Positions 7,927-16,237 of a stretch of 64,000 bases of DNA are shown piece after piece. This DNA is from Alkaliphilus transvaalensis ATCC 700919 (GTDB lineage Bacteria; Bacillota; Clostridia; Peptostreptococcales; Natronincolaceae). The position numbers and the translations under genes are program-made. Location of the stretch: positions 1 to 64,000 of the forward strand of contig NZ_JHYF01000017.1 in assembly GCF_000621485.1 (NCBI RefSeq), written 5' to 3'. The notes below the pieces were generated by a model, which saw only the letters and a list, made by a program, of their open reading frames with translations, did not search any database and was not told where the DNA came from. Position 1 is the stretch's first letter; the number at the start of each line of letters is the position of its first letter.

Positions 7927-9873
7927 TTAGCTTTCTTTTTTATTTCTCTCAATTTCTTCCACCATTTCTTGAAGTTCCATCCATCTTTCCATCGTTTTAT
8001 CAAGTTTTGATTGTAGTACTTCCTGCTCATTAAGTTTTTCTTGTAGATACTCAAAGTTACTGCCCCCCAGATCAATTTCCTTTTGAACTTGATCTAATTT
8101 TTCCTCTAGTTGAGCTATCACATTGTCGATCTCGTCAAATTCTCTTTGATCTTTATAAGAGAGCTTTTTAAGCTTTGTGTTATTATTTGTGTTATTATTT
8201 GTCTTATAACTTGACTTATTGCTTTCTTCCATTGATTTCTTAGCAATTGATTCTTGCTTTTGTGAAATTACTAAATTTTCTTGCCTCCAAACAGCATAGT
8301 CTGAATAGTTTCCATAGTAGTCTATAATTTTTCCTTCACCTTCAAAAACAAATAAATGTTCAACTGTTCGATCTAAAAAATAACGATCATGGGATACAAT
8401 AACTACAGCACCTGGAAAATATTCTAAATAGTCTTCTAATATAGTCAAAGTATGGATATCTAGATCATTAGTTGGCTCGTCTAATAAAAGCATATTCGGT
8501 TCTTCCATCAATTTTCTTAGTAGATACAATCTACGTTTTTCCCCACCAGAAAGAGAGGCAATAGGGGTCCACTGTACATTAGATGGAAACAAAAATCTCT
8601 CTAACATTTGTGAAGCTGTAATATGTCCACCATCTTGTGTTTTGACGTACTCTGCTACATCTTTAATGTAATCAATTACCCTCTGGCTAAGGTCCATTTC
8701 TTCACTTTCTTGGTCGTAATAGGAAAGTTTAACTGTCTGCCCCATCACTATTTCACCACTATCTGGCATAAGCTTACCTGCCAATAAATTTAGCAAAGTA
8801 GACTTACCAAAACCATTTTTCCCAACTATTCCAATTCGATCACCTGGGGTAAAGGTATAATCAAAATCTTTAATAATGGTTACGTCTCCAAAGACTTTAT
8901 TGATTTTCTTAACCTCCATTACTTTTTTTCCTAACCTTTGAGAACCAATAGCAATATCAAGTTTCTCTTCATCCTGTCCAAACTTAACCTCTTTTAATTC
9001 TTCTGCCCTTTGTACCCGAAACTTCTGCTTTGTCGTCCTAGCCTTAGCCCCTTTTCGAAGCCATGCTAGTTCATTTTTCAAAAGAACCGAATGCTTTCTT
9101 TGCTGTGATAACTCAGCCTCTTCCCGCTCGGCTTTCTTTTCTAAGAAAACTTCATAATTGCCCTCATAATTATAAAGGCTACCTCCATCTAATTCAATGA
9201 TACGACTTGCTACACGATTAAGAAAATATCGATCATGGGTAATCAGTAACAATGCACCCTTGTATTTTTTTAAATACTCTTCTAACCATTCTATTGTTTC
9301 ATTGTCTATATGGTTAGTTGGCTCATCTAATATTAATAAATCAACTGGTTGAATTAAAGCCCTTGCCATCGCTACTCTTTTCCGTTGTCCACCTGAAAGT
9401 TGCCCTACTGGCGTACTAAAATTAGTAATTCCCAGTTTTGTTAATACTCCTTTAGCATTTGCCTCTATTTCCCAACCTCCTTGCAGCTCCATCTGATGAG
9501 AGAGTTCAGCTAACTTCTTCTGTAGAATCGTATCAGCGTTATTTTTAGATAATTCTTCACTTATTTGATGAAACTGATATACCAATTGTAGTGTAGGATT
9601 ATCACTTTTAAATACCTGCTGAATCACAGTAGCCTCTTGATCAAATTCAGGATTTTGAGATAAATATTCAATTCTAGCTTGGTTATTTGCAATTCTTCTA
9701 CCTTCATCAGGTTCCACTATTCCTGCTATAATCTTTAAGAGTGTAGATTTTCCAGTACCATTAACACCAATTAATCCAATTCTATCATGATCTTGTACAC
9801 CAAAAGTAACATCTTTAAATAGAATCTTATCTCCATAGGATTTTTTTATATTTTCAACAGTAACTAAATTCAT
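7927..9873 (-). CDS. uup: ABC-F family ATPase, Uup-type
   Basis: A 648-residue cytosolic protein with two ABC ATPase domains and no membrane segments. Domain 1 has Walker A GVNGTGKST (residues ~37-45), signature LSGGQRKRVAMARAL and Walker B LLILDEPTNHID. Domain 2 has Walker A GKNGFGKST, signature LSGGEKRRLYLLRKL and Walker B MLLLDEPTNDLD. The linker (ELAWLRKGAKARTTKQKFRV) matches the Uup-type P-site tRNA interaction motif. The last ~80 residues form a coiled coil, as in Uup, which binds branched DNA and stalled ribosomes. ABC-F proteins act in the ribosomal E site to relieve stalled translation. Antibiotic-resistance ABC-F proteins share the fold but usually have a longer linker. The start at 9873 has a weak GGCGGG site. 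Confidence 0.9.
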   Translation of the reverse strand: MNLVTVENIKKSYGDKILFKDVTFGVQDHDRIGLIGVNGTGKSTLLKIIAGIVEPDEGRRIANNQARIEYLSQNPEFDQEATVIQQVFKSDNPTLQLVYQFHQISEELSKNNADTILQKKLAELSHQMELQGGWEIEANAKGVLTKLGITNFSTPVGQLSGGQRKRVAMARALIQPVDLLILDEPTNHIDNETIEWLEEYLKKYKGALLLITHDRYFLNRVASRIIELDGGSLYNYEGNYEVFLEKKAEREEAELSQQRKHSVLLKNELAWLRKGAKARTTKQKFRVQRAEELKEVKFGQDEEKLDIAIGSQRLGKKVMEVKKINKVFGDVTIIKDFDYTFTPGDRIGIVGKNGFGKSTLLNLLAGKLMPDSGEIVMGQTVKLSYYDQESEEMDLSQRVIDYIKDVAEYVKTQDGGHITASQMLERFLFPSNVQWTPIASLSGGEKRRLYLLRKLMEEPNMLLLDEPTNDLDIHTLTILEDYLEYFPGAVVIVSHDRYFLDRTVEHLFVFEGEGKIIDYYGNYSDYAVWRQENLVISQKQESIAKKSMEESNKSSYKTNNNTNNNTKLKKLSYKDQREFDEIDNVIAQLEEKLDQVQKEIDLGGSNFEYLQEKLNEQEVLQSKLDKTMERWMELQEMVEEIERNKKES

Positions 9874-10009
9874 GTCTATTACCCGCCTATCTTTAATCTT
9901 TGTTTATATCATTATATCGAAAAAAGTAAAATATTAAAATAGACATGTTAAATTGTTTTTTTAGATATATATAAGTTAAAGGTAACTTATAGGTAAGGAG
10001 ATGTTTTAT

Positions 10010-11593
10010 ATGACAGTTGCAGCTATCTATGCCCGCAAATCAAAAGCCACCGATACAGGGGAGTCCATCCAAAACCAACTGGAAAGATGTAGAGCCTATG
10101 CTTTTATGAAAGGCTGGGAGGTTATTGAGTACTACGATGAAGACTATTCTGGAGGTAATACCAATCGTCCAGCCTTTCAGCGGATGTTACAAGAAATAGA
10201 TCAAGGAAAGTTTCAAAATATAATATTTTATAAATTAGACCGAGTCTCTAGAAACGTAATCGATATCTGTACTTTTATAGAAGAGCTAAATGAAAAAGGA
10301 ATAGGATTTGTTTCTGTAAAGGAAAATTTTGATACAACTACGCCAATTGGTCGAGCTATGCTATTAATTACAGCTGTTTTTGCCCAGCTAGAACGGGAGA
10401 CTATTGCTGAGAGGGTTAAAGATAATATGCATGATTTGGCTAAAAAAGGCTATTGGTTAGGGGGCACAGTCCCCTATGGTTATAGTAGTGAGAAGGTAAA
10501 TACCTATAATAAAAAAATTACCCTATTAAATCACCATTCAATAGAATCTAGTCATGTTCAAGAAATATATCAATTATATTTAAAGAAAAATGCCAGTATT
10601 AATCAAGTAAAAAAAATTTTAGACAGCCAGGGTATTAAAACTAAGAATAATCGTAGTTTTTCCCTTAGCCAAATTAAACGAATATTAAATAACCCCATTT
10701 ATGCCATAGCTGATACCGATGCTTACCAATACTTCGAATCACTAGGATGTAGTATTGATGCTAACCCTGAAGAGTTTGACGGTAGTTTTGGTATTATTCG
10801 TTATCATCATAAAAGTGCCAATAGTAATAAAGAAAATCCTCCTGAAGAATGGATTATTAGCGTATCTAAAGTACATCAAGGTCTAATAAAAGGTAATATT
10901 TTTGTAAAAGTTCAAGAGACCCTATCAGAAAGAAGAAACGTGCCAAAACGGCGTTCTAGAAGGGGGATATTAACGGGCCTCCTCTATTGTGGCGATTGTG
11001 GTGGTTATATGGGGATCGGTGATGGACCTAAAATACTACAGACTGGTGAAAAGTCTACCTACTATCGTTGTATGAACAAAAAAAATAATCGTTGCCAGTG
11101 TCATAATCAGAATATCAAAACTGATGTCTTAGACAATAGAATTCTTGATCTTTTCTCGAATTTAATTCAAGGGGAATATAGTTACGATGATTCTATAAGA
11201 GACTTTATAAAATACGGTCCTTCAAAAACAGCAGAGCTTGAGAGTAAAAGACAAAAAATAAAACAGGAAATTATACTTTTAGAAAAAAATCTCAGCAGGT
11301 TGTTAGAAGAATCTATCTATGAGAATTTCCCTATTAGTATCATTCATCAAAAAACAGAAGAATACAAAAACAAAATAAATTACCTCATGAGAAAATTAGA
11401 AGAGATAGATGTTGATATATTTACTTACCATTTAGAAGAGTTTAATATGGATGAGTTTCGGAATGAGGTAAAAAATAATCATTTCCTTGAAAATCTTACC
11501 CAGCAGCAACAACAAAATTTAATTAGAAAATATACTGATAAAGTCTTTTGGGATAGTGGTAAACTTATTATCAATTTTAAGAAGGAAGAGTAG
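10010..11593 (+). CDS. Large serine recombinase (site-specific integrase/excisionase)
   Basis: A 527-residue serine recombinase. The resolvase catalytic domain covers residues ~1-150, with nucleophile Ser in AAIYARKSK (Ser11), the QLERCRAYA helix, the conserved FYKLDRVSRN segment (active-site Arg) and AQLERETIAERV. It is followed by the Recombinase domain (GGTVPYGY onward), a zinc ribbon with four cysteines (LLYCGDCGGYMG ... YYRCMNKKNNRCQC) and a C-terminal coiled coil. This is the layout of phage integrases and of developmental recombinases such as SpoIVCA. The ATG at 10010 is chosen because AAGGAG lies nine bases upstream; the ATG at 10001 touches that site. No phage genes are near. Its 3' end overlaps the truncated oxidoreductase gene by 17 bp, convergently, which suggests that it marks one end of an inserted element. 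Confidence 0.93.
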   Translation: MTVAAIYARKSKATDTGESIQNQLERCRAYAFMKGWEVIEYYDEDYSGGNTNRPAFQRMLQEIDQGKFQNIIFYKLDRVSRNVIDICTFIEELNEKGIGFVSVKENFDTTTPIGRAMLLITAVFAQLERETIAERVKDNMHDLAKKGYWLGGTVPYGYSSEKVNTYNKKITLLNHHSIESSHVQEIYQLYLKKNASINQVKKILDSQGIKTKNNRSFSLSQIKRILNNPIYAIADTDAYQYFESLGCSIDANPEEFDGSFGIIRYHHKSANSNKENPPEEWIISVSKVHQGLIKGNIFVKVQETLSERRNVPKRRSRRGILTGLLYCGDCGGYMGIGDGPKILQTGEKSTYYRCMNKKNNRCQCHNQNIKTDVLDNRILDLFSNLIQGEYSYDDSIRDFIKYGPSKTAELESKRQKIKQEIILLEKNLSRLLEESIYENFPISIIHQKTEEYKNKINYLMRKLEEIDVDIFTYHLEEFNMDEFRNEVKNNHFLENLTQQQQQNLIRKYTDKVFWDSGKLIINFKKEE

Positions 11594-12500
11594 TTATTAT
11601 CGTTAGTCTTTTTGTAGCATACCCACCTGCGTATGGATCTTCATACTTAGCATTCTCTAAGCCAGGAAACTTTCTCAATTTATCTAATGGATAGAAGGGA
11701 GCCATCAATTTAGCATGCCCAGTATCTAATAAGATTAAATTTTCTGCGTAGTCCTTTAGGGCATATTGTTGGCACACCTTCATATCCAGCTTATCATTAT
11801 TAATCTCTTCTTTTGGAACAGGAATAATATATAGCCCTTTTTCATTTAATTCCTTGACTATTTCTTTAGAAAGAGATTCTTTACTTAATTTACAAGAGCC
11901 ACTAAAAGCTCCGTAGGAACCACTAGCTCTTTGCCCTAAAATATCTTCTACCCCTGCCCTATGACTCAAACTTACCCTTGGTCCAAAGGAGGGGCATCTT
12001 AAAATACACATTGCGCAACCATTACCATATTTCAAGCAATTTCCCATCGGCCCAGTAGATCCGGTTGTTTCAATGAAGACATCTCCTTCTACTACCTGAT
12101 CTGGATGAATTTTAATTGCTGTTATTCTCTGCCCCTTTTTCTCTACGTCAGTCACTCGATGTTGCAGATACAAATTTATTCCCATATCTAATAATAGTTT
12201 TCTAACTTTAGGCTCTATTATTGTTACATCATATAAACTAGCATGTTTGTGTCCTGGAAAAGCTAAATCTTTATGTCTTGCACATTCATCAGTAATTTTA
12301 ATTAACTCTCCTGCGCCTAATAGTTCGCATTCTTCTGCCGCAGTATATCTTCCATTATTTCTCATAATACCTCCAACATTTCCTAATCCTAAAAGCATAT
12401 CTGTCCGTTCATAAAGATGGACGTCTCCCCCTGCTTTTTTTGCTGTAATTGCTGCTGCACAACCTGCCCAGCCCCCTCCAATAATTACAATCTTAGCCAT
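11577..12500 (-). CDS. FAD-dependent oxidoreductase, C-terminally truncated
   Basis: The protein starts with a dinucleotide-binding fold (IVIIGGGWAGCAAAITAKKAG, E at the end of strand 2 in HLYERT). It contains a cysteine-containing segment (NGCAMCILRCPSFGPR) and continues to KYEDPYAGG. There the family sequence breaks off, and the last 14 residues (YATKRLTIITTLPS) are encoded by the flank and 3' end of the convergent recombinase gene. The second FAD-binding segment expected near the C-terminus is absent, so about 100-130 residues are probably missing and this copy is unlikely to bind FAD normally. It is co-transcribed with the PyrK-like gene upstream (13-bp gap, AGGAGG site). The two probably formed an electron-transfer flavoprotein pair. 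Whether the missing part is lost or lies at the far end of an element cannot be seen here. Confidence 0.8.
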   Translation of the reverse strand: MAKIVIIGGGWAGCAAAITAKKAGGDVHLYERTDMLLGLGNVGGIMRNNGRYTAAEECELLGAGELIKITDECARHKDLAFPGHKHASLYDVTIIEPKVRKLLLDMGINLYLQHRVTDVEKKGQRITAIKIHPDQVVEGDVFIETTGSTGPMGNCLKYGNGCAMCILRCPSFGPRVSLSHRAGVEDILGQRASGSYGAFSGSCKLSKESLSKEIVKELNEKGLYIIPVPKEEINNDKLDMKVCQQYALKDYAENLILLDTGHAKLMAPFYPLDKLRKFPGLENAKYEDPYAGGYATKRLTIITTLPS

Positions 12501-12513
12501 AGTTTACCTCCTT

Positions 12514-13452
12514 TTATTTTTTGTGCACTATCTGAGTTTTACAGGAACGTATCGGTATTCCATCGGCATCATAGACTACACAAGCTCCGCAAATTCCCTC
12601 ACCACAACAAATTTCTTTATTGTTGGTTAATACCAAGTTTAGGTCATTGTAGTCTTCAAAAATCTTGAGTAGATTTTCCTGTAGATAGTCTGAGCCACCA
12701 ACAAAAACCAATTGATATTTTCCGTCAGTTAAGTGTTTCCGAAGCATTCCCTTACCTTCTTGACTATATAAGTCATATCCATCTTCAATTACGTTTGCTT
12801 TTGTATATTCTTCGATTAACTTAATATATGCCTTTCCGGGATCAATTACGACATCTACTTCATTGTTATTCCTCATTAAATAGTTAATAGCCAATATAGC
12901 TGGAGCCTGAGCTACTCCCCTTGTAATAAAAAGGCATTTAAGATTTTTTGCCTTTTTTAAATGCTCTAAGCCAAATAAACCATTCCAGTAGGGTCCTCTG
13001 ATCAATAGGGTGTCGTTAATATCTTTAATCGATTGGGTCTTGACTCCGTGAATTTCTACAGCAATTTTAATATAATCATTAGATTCATCAACTTCCATGA
13101 TAGAAATAGGTATATCAAAATAATGTTCTAGATTTCTATTTCTAATAAAAATATAAGAACCTGGCTGTTTTAGTTGTCTAGCCAAGGTATGGGGAGTTTT
13201 TAGTGTGAATATTAATAAATTATTTCCAACTTCTTCTCGCTGAAGGATGTTTACTTCTTGATATTGCCTAGGATCTTTTTTCTTATAATTTAAATAATGA
13301 TATTCTTGGTAAATGCATACACCTCTCCAGTTACAGTCACAATAATCTTTATTTTTCAACCGTGTGCAAGTGATACAACAATTCATTTCTGCCAAATAAC
13401 ATGGACAGTACTCACTGCCAGCATCTATACACTGGTCTCTTTCAATTGTCAT
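12514..13452 (-). CDS. PyrK-like iron-sulfur/FAD-NAD(P) oxidoreductase subunit
   Basis: The 312-residue protein has a cysteine-rich N-terminus (CPCYLAEMNCCITC, then YCDCNWRGVC), a ferredoxin-reductase-type FAD domain (QPGSYIFIRN, HYFDIPISIM, LLIRGPYWNGL), an NAD domain (LFITRGVAQAPAILA) and a C-terminal [2Fe-2S] motif (KEICCGEGICGACVV...C). This is the layout of dihydroorotate dehydrogenase electron-transfer subunit PyrK and of sulfide-dehydrogenase-type proteins. The extra N-terminal cysteines suggest another metal centre. The downstream partner is the FAD oxidoreductase at 11577-12500, not a PyrD, so pyrimidine synthesis is unlikely. The start is well supported by GGAAGGAG. Confidence 0.8.
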   Translation of the reverse strand: MTIERDQCIDAGSEYCPCYLAEMNCCITCTRLKNKDYCDCNWRGVCIYQEYHYLNYKKKDPRQYQEVNILQREEVGNNLLIFTLKTPHTLARQLKQPGSYIFIRNRNLEHYFDIPISIMEVDESNDYIKIAVEIHGVKTQSIKDINDTLLIRGPYWNGLFGLEHLKKAKNLKCLFITRGVAQAPAILAINYLMRNNNEVDVVIDPGKAYIKLIEEYTKANVIEDGYDLYSQEGKGMLRKHLTDGKYQLVFVGGSDYLQENLLKIFEDYNDLNLVLTNNKEICCGEGICGACVVYDADGIPIRSCKTQIVHKK

Positions 13453-13766
13453 GGGATCACTCCTTCCTAATCAATAAATTGCCTTAATATTAGAATATTT
13501 TTTTACGTTAATATTGTTACTAAGATTTTGAAGGTACATTACTTTCTAATAAAATTTACTGTAATATTACATTGAAAGGTATATATCAAAAATTTTATAG
13601 ATGATAATAGTGACATTAATTTTAAATTTATATAATACAAAAGAAATATCATAGATTTACGCTTTACAATTATTTATAAAATTAAATAATTTCCTAAAGA
13701 TCTAAGCACCATCTTTAAGTTAAATTAATATGATAAAGTAGACTATATTAGAGAGGTGATATATAA
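13453..13766. other. Intergenic region between divergent genes
   Basis: A 314-bp, very AT-rich stretch separates the divergent oxidoreductase and LysM genes. It must hold both promoters. I see no convincing consensus, no riboswitch-like structure and no coding frame. Confidence 0.5.
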
Positions 13767-15047
13767 ATGTATTCTCAACATTTAAGAACTTGCCCATCGG
13801 GTACAGTTCCCTATATGATTCGCCCTGGCGATACTTTTTATCGCATAGCTGTCCAATTTGGCACAACAGTGGCTGCCTTAGTTGCAGCTAATCCTGGTGT
13901 TAATCCAAATATGCTAATGGTAGGTCAACAAATATGTGTACCTAGACAGCCAGCTTATCCACCTTGTCCAGAAGGAAATTACTATACAGTCCGTGCGGGT
14001 GATACGTTCTTTAGTATTGCTGCTTTCTTTAGAGTTTCTGTGGATGATTTAAGAATGGCTAACCCCTCTGTAGATCCAATGCGATTATTCCCAGGTCAAA
14101 TTATTTGTATTCCATTGGCAACTCCACCTGTTACTTGTCCAACAGGAACAAGAGCTTATACGGTACAAAGGGGAGATACTTTCTTTAATTTAGCACAAAG
14201 GTTTAATACTACTGTAGAAGCCATCAGAAGAGCTAACCCTGGTATCCCACCAGAGGCTTTATTAATTGGTCAGGTAATTTGTATTCCTGTAGGCCCTCCT
14301 CCTCCGCCACCACCACCAACTACTTGTCCTACTGGTACAACACCTTATACTATTAGAGCTGGAGACACTTTCTTTGCTTTAGCCCAAAGATTTAACACAA
14401 CTGTAGATGCTATTAGAAGAGCTAATCCTACTGTTGATCCAGACAGACTTCAAATTGGTCAGGTAATTTGTATTCCTGTAGGCCCAACACCACCGCCGCC
14501 ACCAACTACTTGCCCTACTGGTACAACACCTTATACGATTAGAGCTGGAGACACTTTCTTTGCTTTAGCTCAAAGATTCAACACAACTGTAGATGCCATT
14601 AGAAGAGCTAACCCTACTGTTGATCCAGATAGACTTCAAATTGGTCAGGTAATTTGTATTCCTGTAGGCCCAACACCACCACCGCCACCAACTACTTGCC
14701 CTACTGGTACAACACCTTATACGATTAGAGCTGGAGACACTTTCTTTGCTTTAGCTCAAAGATTCAACACAACTGTAGATGCCATTAGAAGAGCTAACCC
14801 CACTGTTGATCCAGACAGACTTCAAATTGGTCAGGTAATTTGTATTCCTGTAACAACTCCACCTACGCCAAGATGTCCGGTAGGTTCTGCTGCATATACA
14901 ATTGTTGCTGGCGACACCTTCTTTAATATTGCTAGAAGATATAACACAACTGTAGATGCAATTAGAAGATTAAACCCTGGTGTTGACCCAGATAACTTAC
15001 GTGTTGGTCAGGTAATTTGTGTTCCAGCTGAAAGAGGAGATGACTAG
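13767..15047 (+). CDS. LysM-repeat protein with seven LysM domains
   Basis: The 426-residue protein is built of seven LysM domains of about 50 residues. Each contains a G-D-T-F-(F/Y) core (RPGDTFYRIA, RAGDTFFALA), a (R)ANP loop and a closing G-Q-x-I-C-(I/V)-P. They are joined by Pro-rich linkers (PPPPPPPTT). Domains 4-6 are virtually identical in sequence. Each domain starts with a CP(T/S)G motif and ends in IC-I/V-P, so a disulfide per domain is likely. LysM modules bind N-acetylglucosamine polymers such as peptidoglycan. There is no signal peptide and no catalytic domain, as in spore-coat or spore-cortex LysM proteins assembled from inside the mother cell. A sporulation role is therefore plausible but unproven. 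The GAGAGGTGAT site supports the ATG, and a strong terminator follows. Confidence 0.88.
   Translation: MYSQHLRTCPSGTVPYMIRPGDTFYRIAVQFGTTVAALVAANPGVNPNMLMVGQQICVPRQPAYPPCPEGNYYTVRAGDTFFSIAAFFRVSVDDLRMANPSVDPMRLFPGQIICIPLATPPVTCPTGTRAYTVQRGDTFFNLAQRFNTTVEAIRRANPGIPPEALLIGQVICIPVGPPPPPPPPTTCPTGTTPYTIRAGDTFFALAQRFNTTVDAIRRANPTVDPDRLQIGQVICIPVGPTPPPPPTTCPTGTTPYTIRAGDTFFALAQRFNTTVDAIRRANPTVDPDRLQIGQVICIPVGPTPPPPPTTCPTGTTPYTIRAGDTFFALAQRFNTTVDAIRRANPTVDPDRLQIGQVICIPVTTPPTPRCPVGSAAYTIVAGDTFFNIARRYNTTVDAIRRLNPGVDPDNLRVGQVICVPAERGDD
14325..14849 (+). repeat. 186-bp tandem repeat inside the LysM gene
   Basis: Units starting at 14325, 14511 and 14697 repeat every 186 bp (62 residues: one LysM domain plus a VGPTPPPPPTT linker). 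The third lacks the linker. They differ at only a few synonymous positions, which indicates recent duplication or homogenisation. The other four LysM domains of the gene are much more diverged. Confidence 0.9.
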
Positions 15048-15071
15048 TTTACACTAGTTTAGATTAATATT

Positions 15072-15110
15072 AAAACCCTAAAGTTCCTATGAGAGCTTTA
15101 GGGTTTTTTC
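15072..15110 (+). terminator. Rho-independent terminator of the LysM gene
   Basis: AACCCTAAAG (15074-15083) pairs with CTTTAGGGTT (15095-15104), followed by a run of T. It lies about 25 bp after the LysM stop codon. Confidence 0.9.
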
Positions 15111-15174
15111 CATCTTCCCAACTTTTAATTTTGGATGTATAATATATTATATTTGATTAAGGGGGAAGCAATCG

Positions 15175-15867
15175 ATGATCGAATTGAATAATGAGCTTAC
15201 ATCATCTTTTAATGGTTTAGATCAATTATTTCTTGTTTATCAAGAGCTTGAAGAAACAATTTGTAGCTATAAAGATACCACAAACCTTGCTTGTATTTCC
15301 CAATGTAGTAAGTGCTGTAATAAATCAGCAGAAAATATTGAAGTAACAATATTTGAAATGATCCCCTTAAGTATCTTTCTCTGGCAAAATAGATCTGCAG
15401 AAGAAACAATGGAAAAATTGAATTGTATTGACTCAACAGCTTCTTGTATTATGTTTAATCCTTCGTCTAATACATTGGGAGGATGTAGTTGTTACCAATG
15501 GAGACCACTATTATGTAGACTCTTTGGTTTTTCGGCAATTTTAGATAAAAATCAAAGTCCAACGGTTTCCATGTGTAAATATATGAAAGAAATAAATCCC
15601 TATTTAGAAAAAGAAATACAAGAAGAAATTAATAAAGGATTAATTGTGCCAATTAATTCTCAATTTGCCCATAAAATTAGTCTAATTAACCCTACCTTAG
15701 GACAAAAAAGATATCCAATAAATAAAGCCTTAAGCTTGGCCTTAGAAATGGTTGGTTTTAGAATGAGTTTATTAGGATTAATAAACCCGAATAATAATAA
15801 TGACGATGATAATTTTGATAACACTCCTCCTAAGCCAAGGGGGACCAACTATAGTCGTAGTGCTTAA
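15175..15867 (+). CDS. YkgJ-family cysteine-cluster protein
   Basis: The 230-residue protein has the CISQCSKCC motif (residues ~40-48) and the distal cysteines in GGCSCYQWRPLLCRLFGFSA and SMCKYM. This pattern defines the YkgJ/CxxCxxCC family, whose cysteines are believed to bind zinc or an iron-sulfur cluster. Biochemical function is unknown. The C-terminus is low complexity (NPNNNNDDDNFDN). The start at 15175 follows GGGGGAAG, and a TATAAT lies about 35 bp upstream. Downstream is a terminator at 16010. Confidence 0.8.
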   Translation: MIELNNELTSSFNGLDQLFLVYQELEETICSYKDTTNLACISQCSKCCNKSAENIEVTIFEMIPLSIFLWQNRSAEETMEKLNCIDSTASCIMFNPSSNTLGGCSCYQWRPLLCRLFGFSAILDKNQSPTVSMCKYMKEINPYLEKEIQEEINKGLIVPINSQFAHKISLINPTLGQKRYPINKALSLALEMVGFRMSLLGLINPNNNNDDDNFDNTPPKPRGTNYSRSA

Positions 15868-16009
15868 ACAAGTACTTGGGTAAAAAGTCTTTTTTAAAGA
15901 TTTTTTAGTTAGGAATAGCTAAGAACTAAAGACTAAGGACACATAGGTCCCATATATAGTTTATAAAGATACATTGATTAATCTACTTATCATAATCAAA
16001 AATCAAAAA

Positions 16010-16047
16010 CCAAGGAATTAGTATATTCTAAATTCCTTGGTCTTTTT
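16010..16047. terminator. Strong terminator after the YkgJ-family gene
   Basis: CCAAGGAATT (16010-16019) pairs perfectly with AATTCCTTGG (16031-16040), followed by TCTTTTT. The T-run merges directly into repeat copy 2. Confidence 0.85.
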
Positions 16048-16213
16048 ATAACGAATAGGAAAGTTCGATTTTAATTATTATTAAAATAAGAGAACTTTAC
16101 GTAATGAGTTTCAAGATAAGCAGATAACCAATTTAATGGATTAAATTGTGTAAGTCGCTTAGTTTTTTCACCTAAAGTCATCCTATAAATCTTCCGAAGG
16201 AAGACTTTGTTCT
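16047..16213 (-). repeat. Interspersed ~168-bp repeat, copy 2 (reverse)
   Basis: Starts TATAACGAATAGGAAAG at the T-run of the terminator and ends GACTTTGTTCT. It contains the AAAGTTC/GAACTTT, CAATTTAA/TTAAATTG and TCTTCC/GGAAGA stems. The 15 bases that follow (AACGAATAGGAAAGT) repeat the start of the element, as if a second unit had begun and been lost. With the terminator it fills the 370-bp gap between convergent genes. Confidence 0.9.
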
Positions 16214-16237
16214 AACGAATAGGAAAGTAATTATCTT

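Noticed and set aside
10010-11593. Prophage indicated by the serine recombinase
   Set aside because: No capsid, portal, terminase, repressor or lysis genes on either side; flanking genes are cellular.
12514-13452. Dihydroorotate dehydrogenase subunit PyrK in pyrimidine synthesis
   Set aside because: No pyrD or other pyr genes adjacent; the partner is an FAD oxidoreductase and the N-terminus has an extra Cys cluster.
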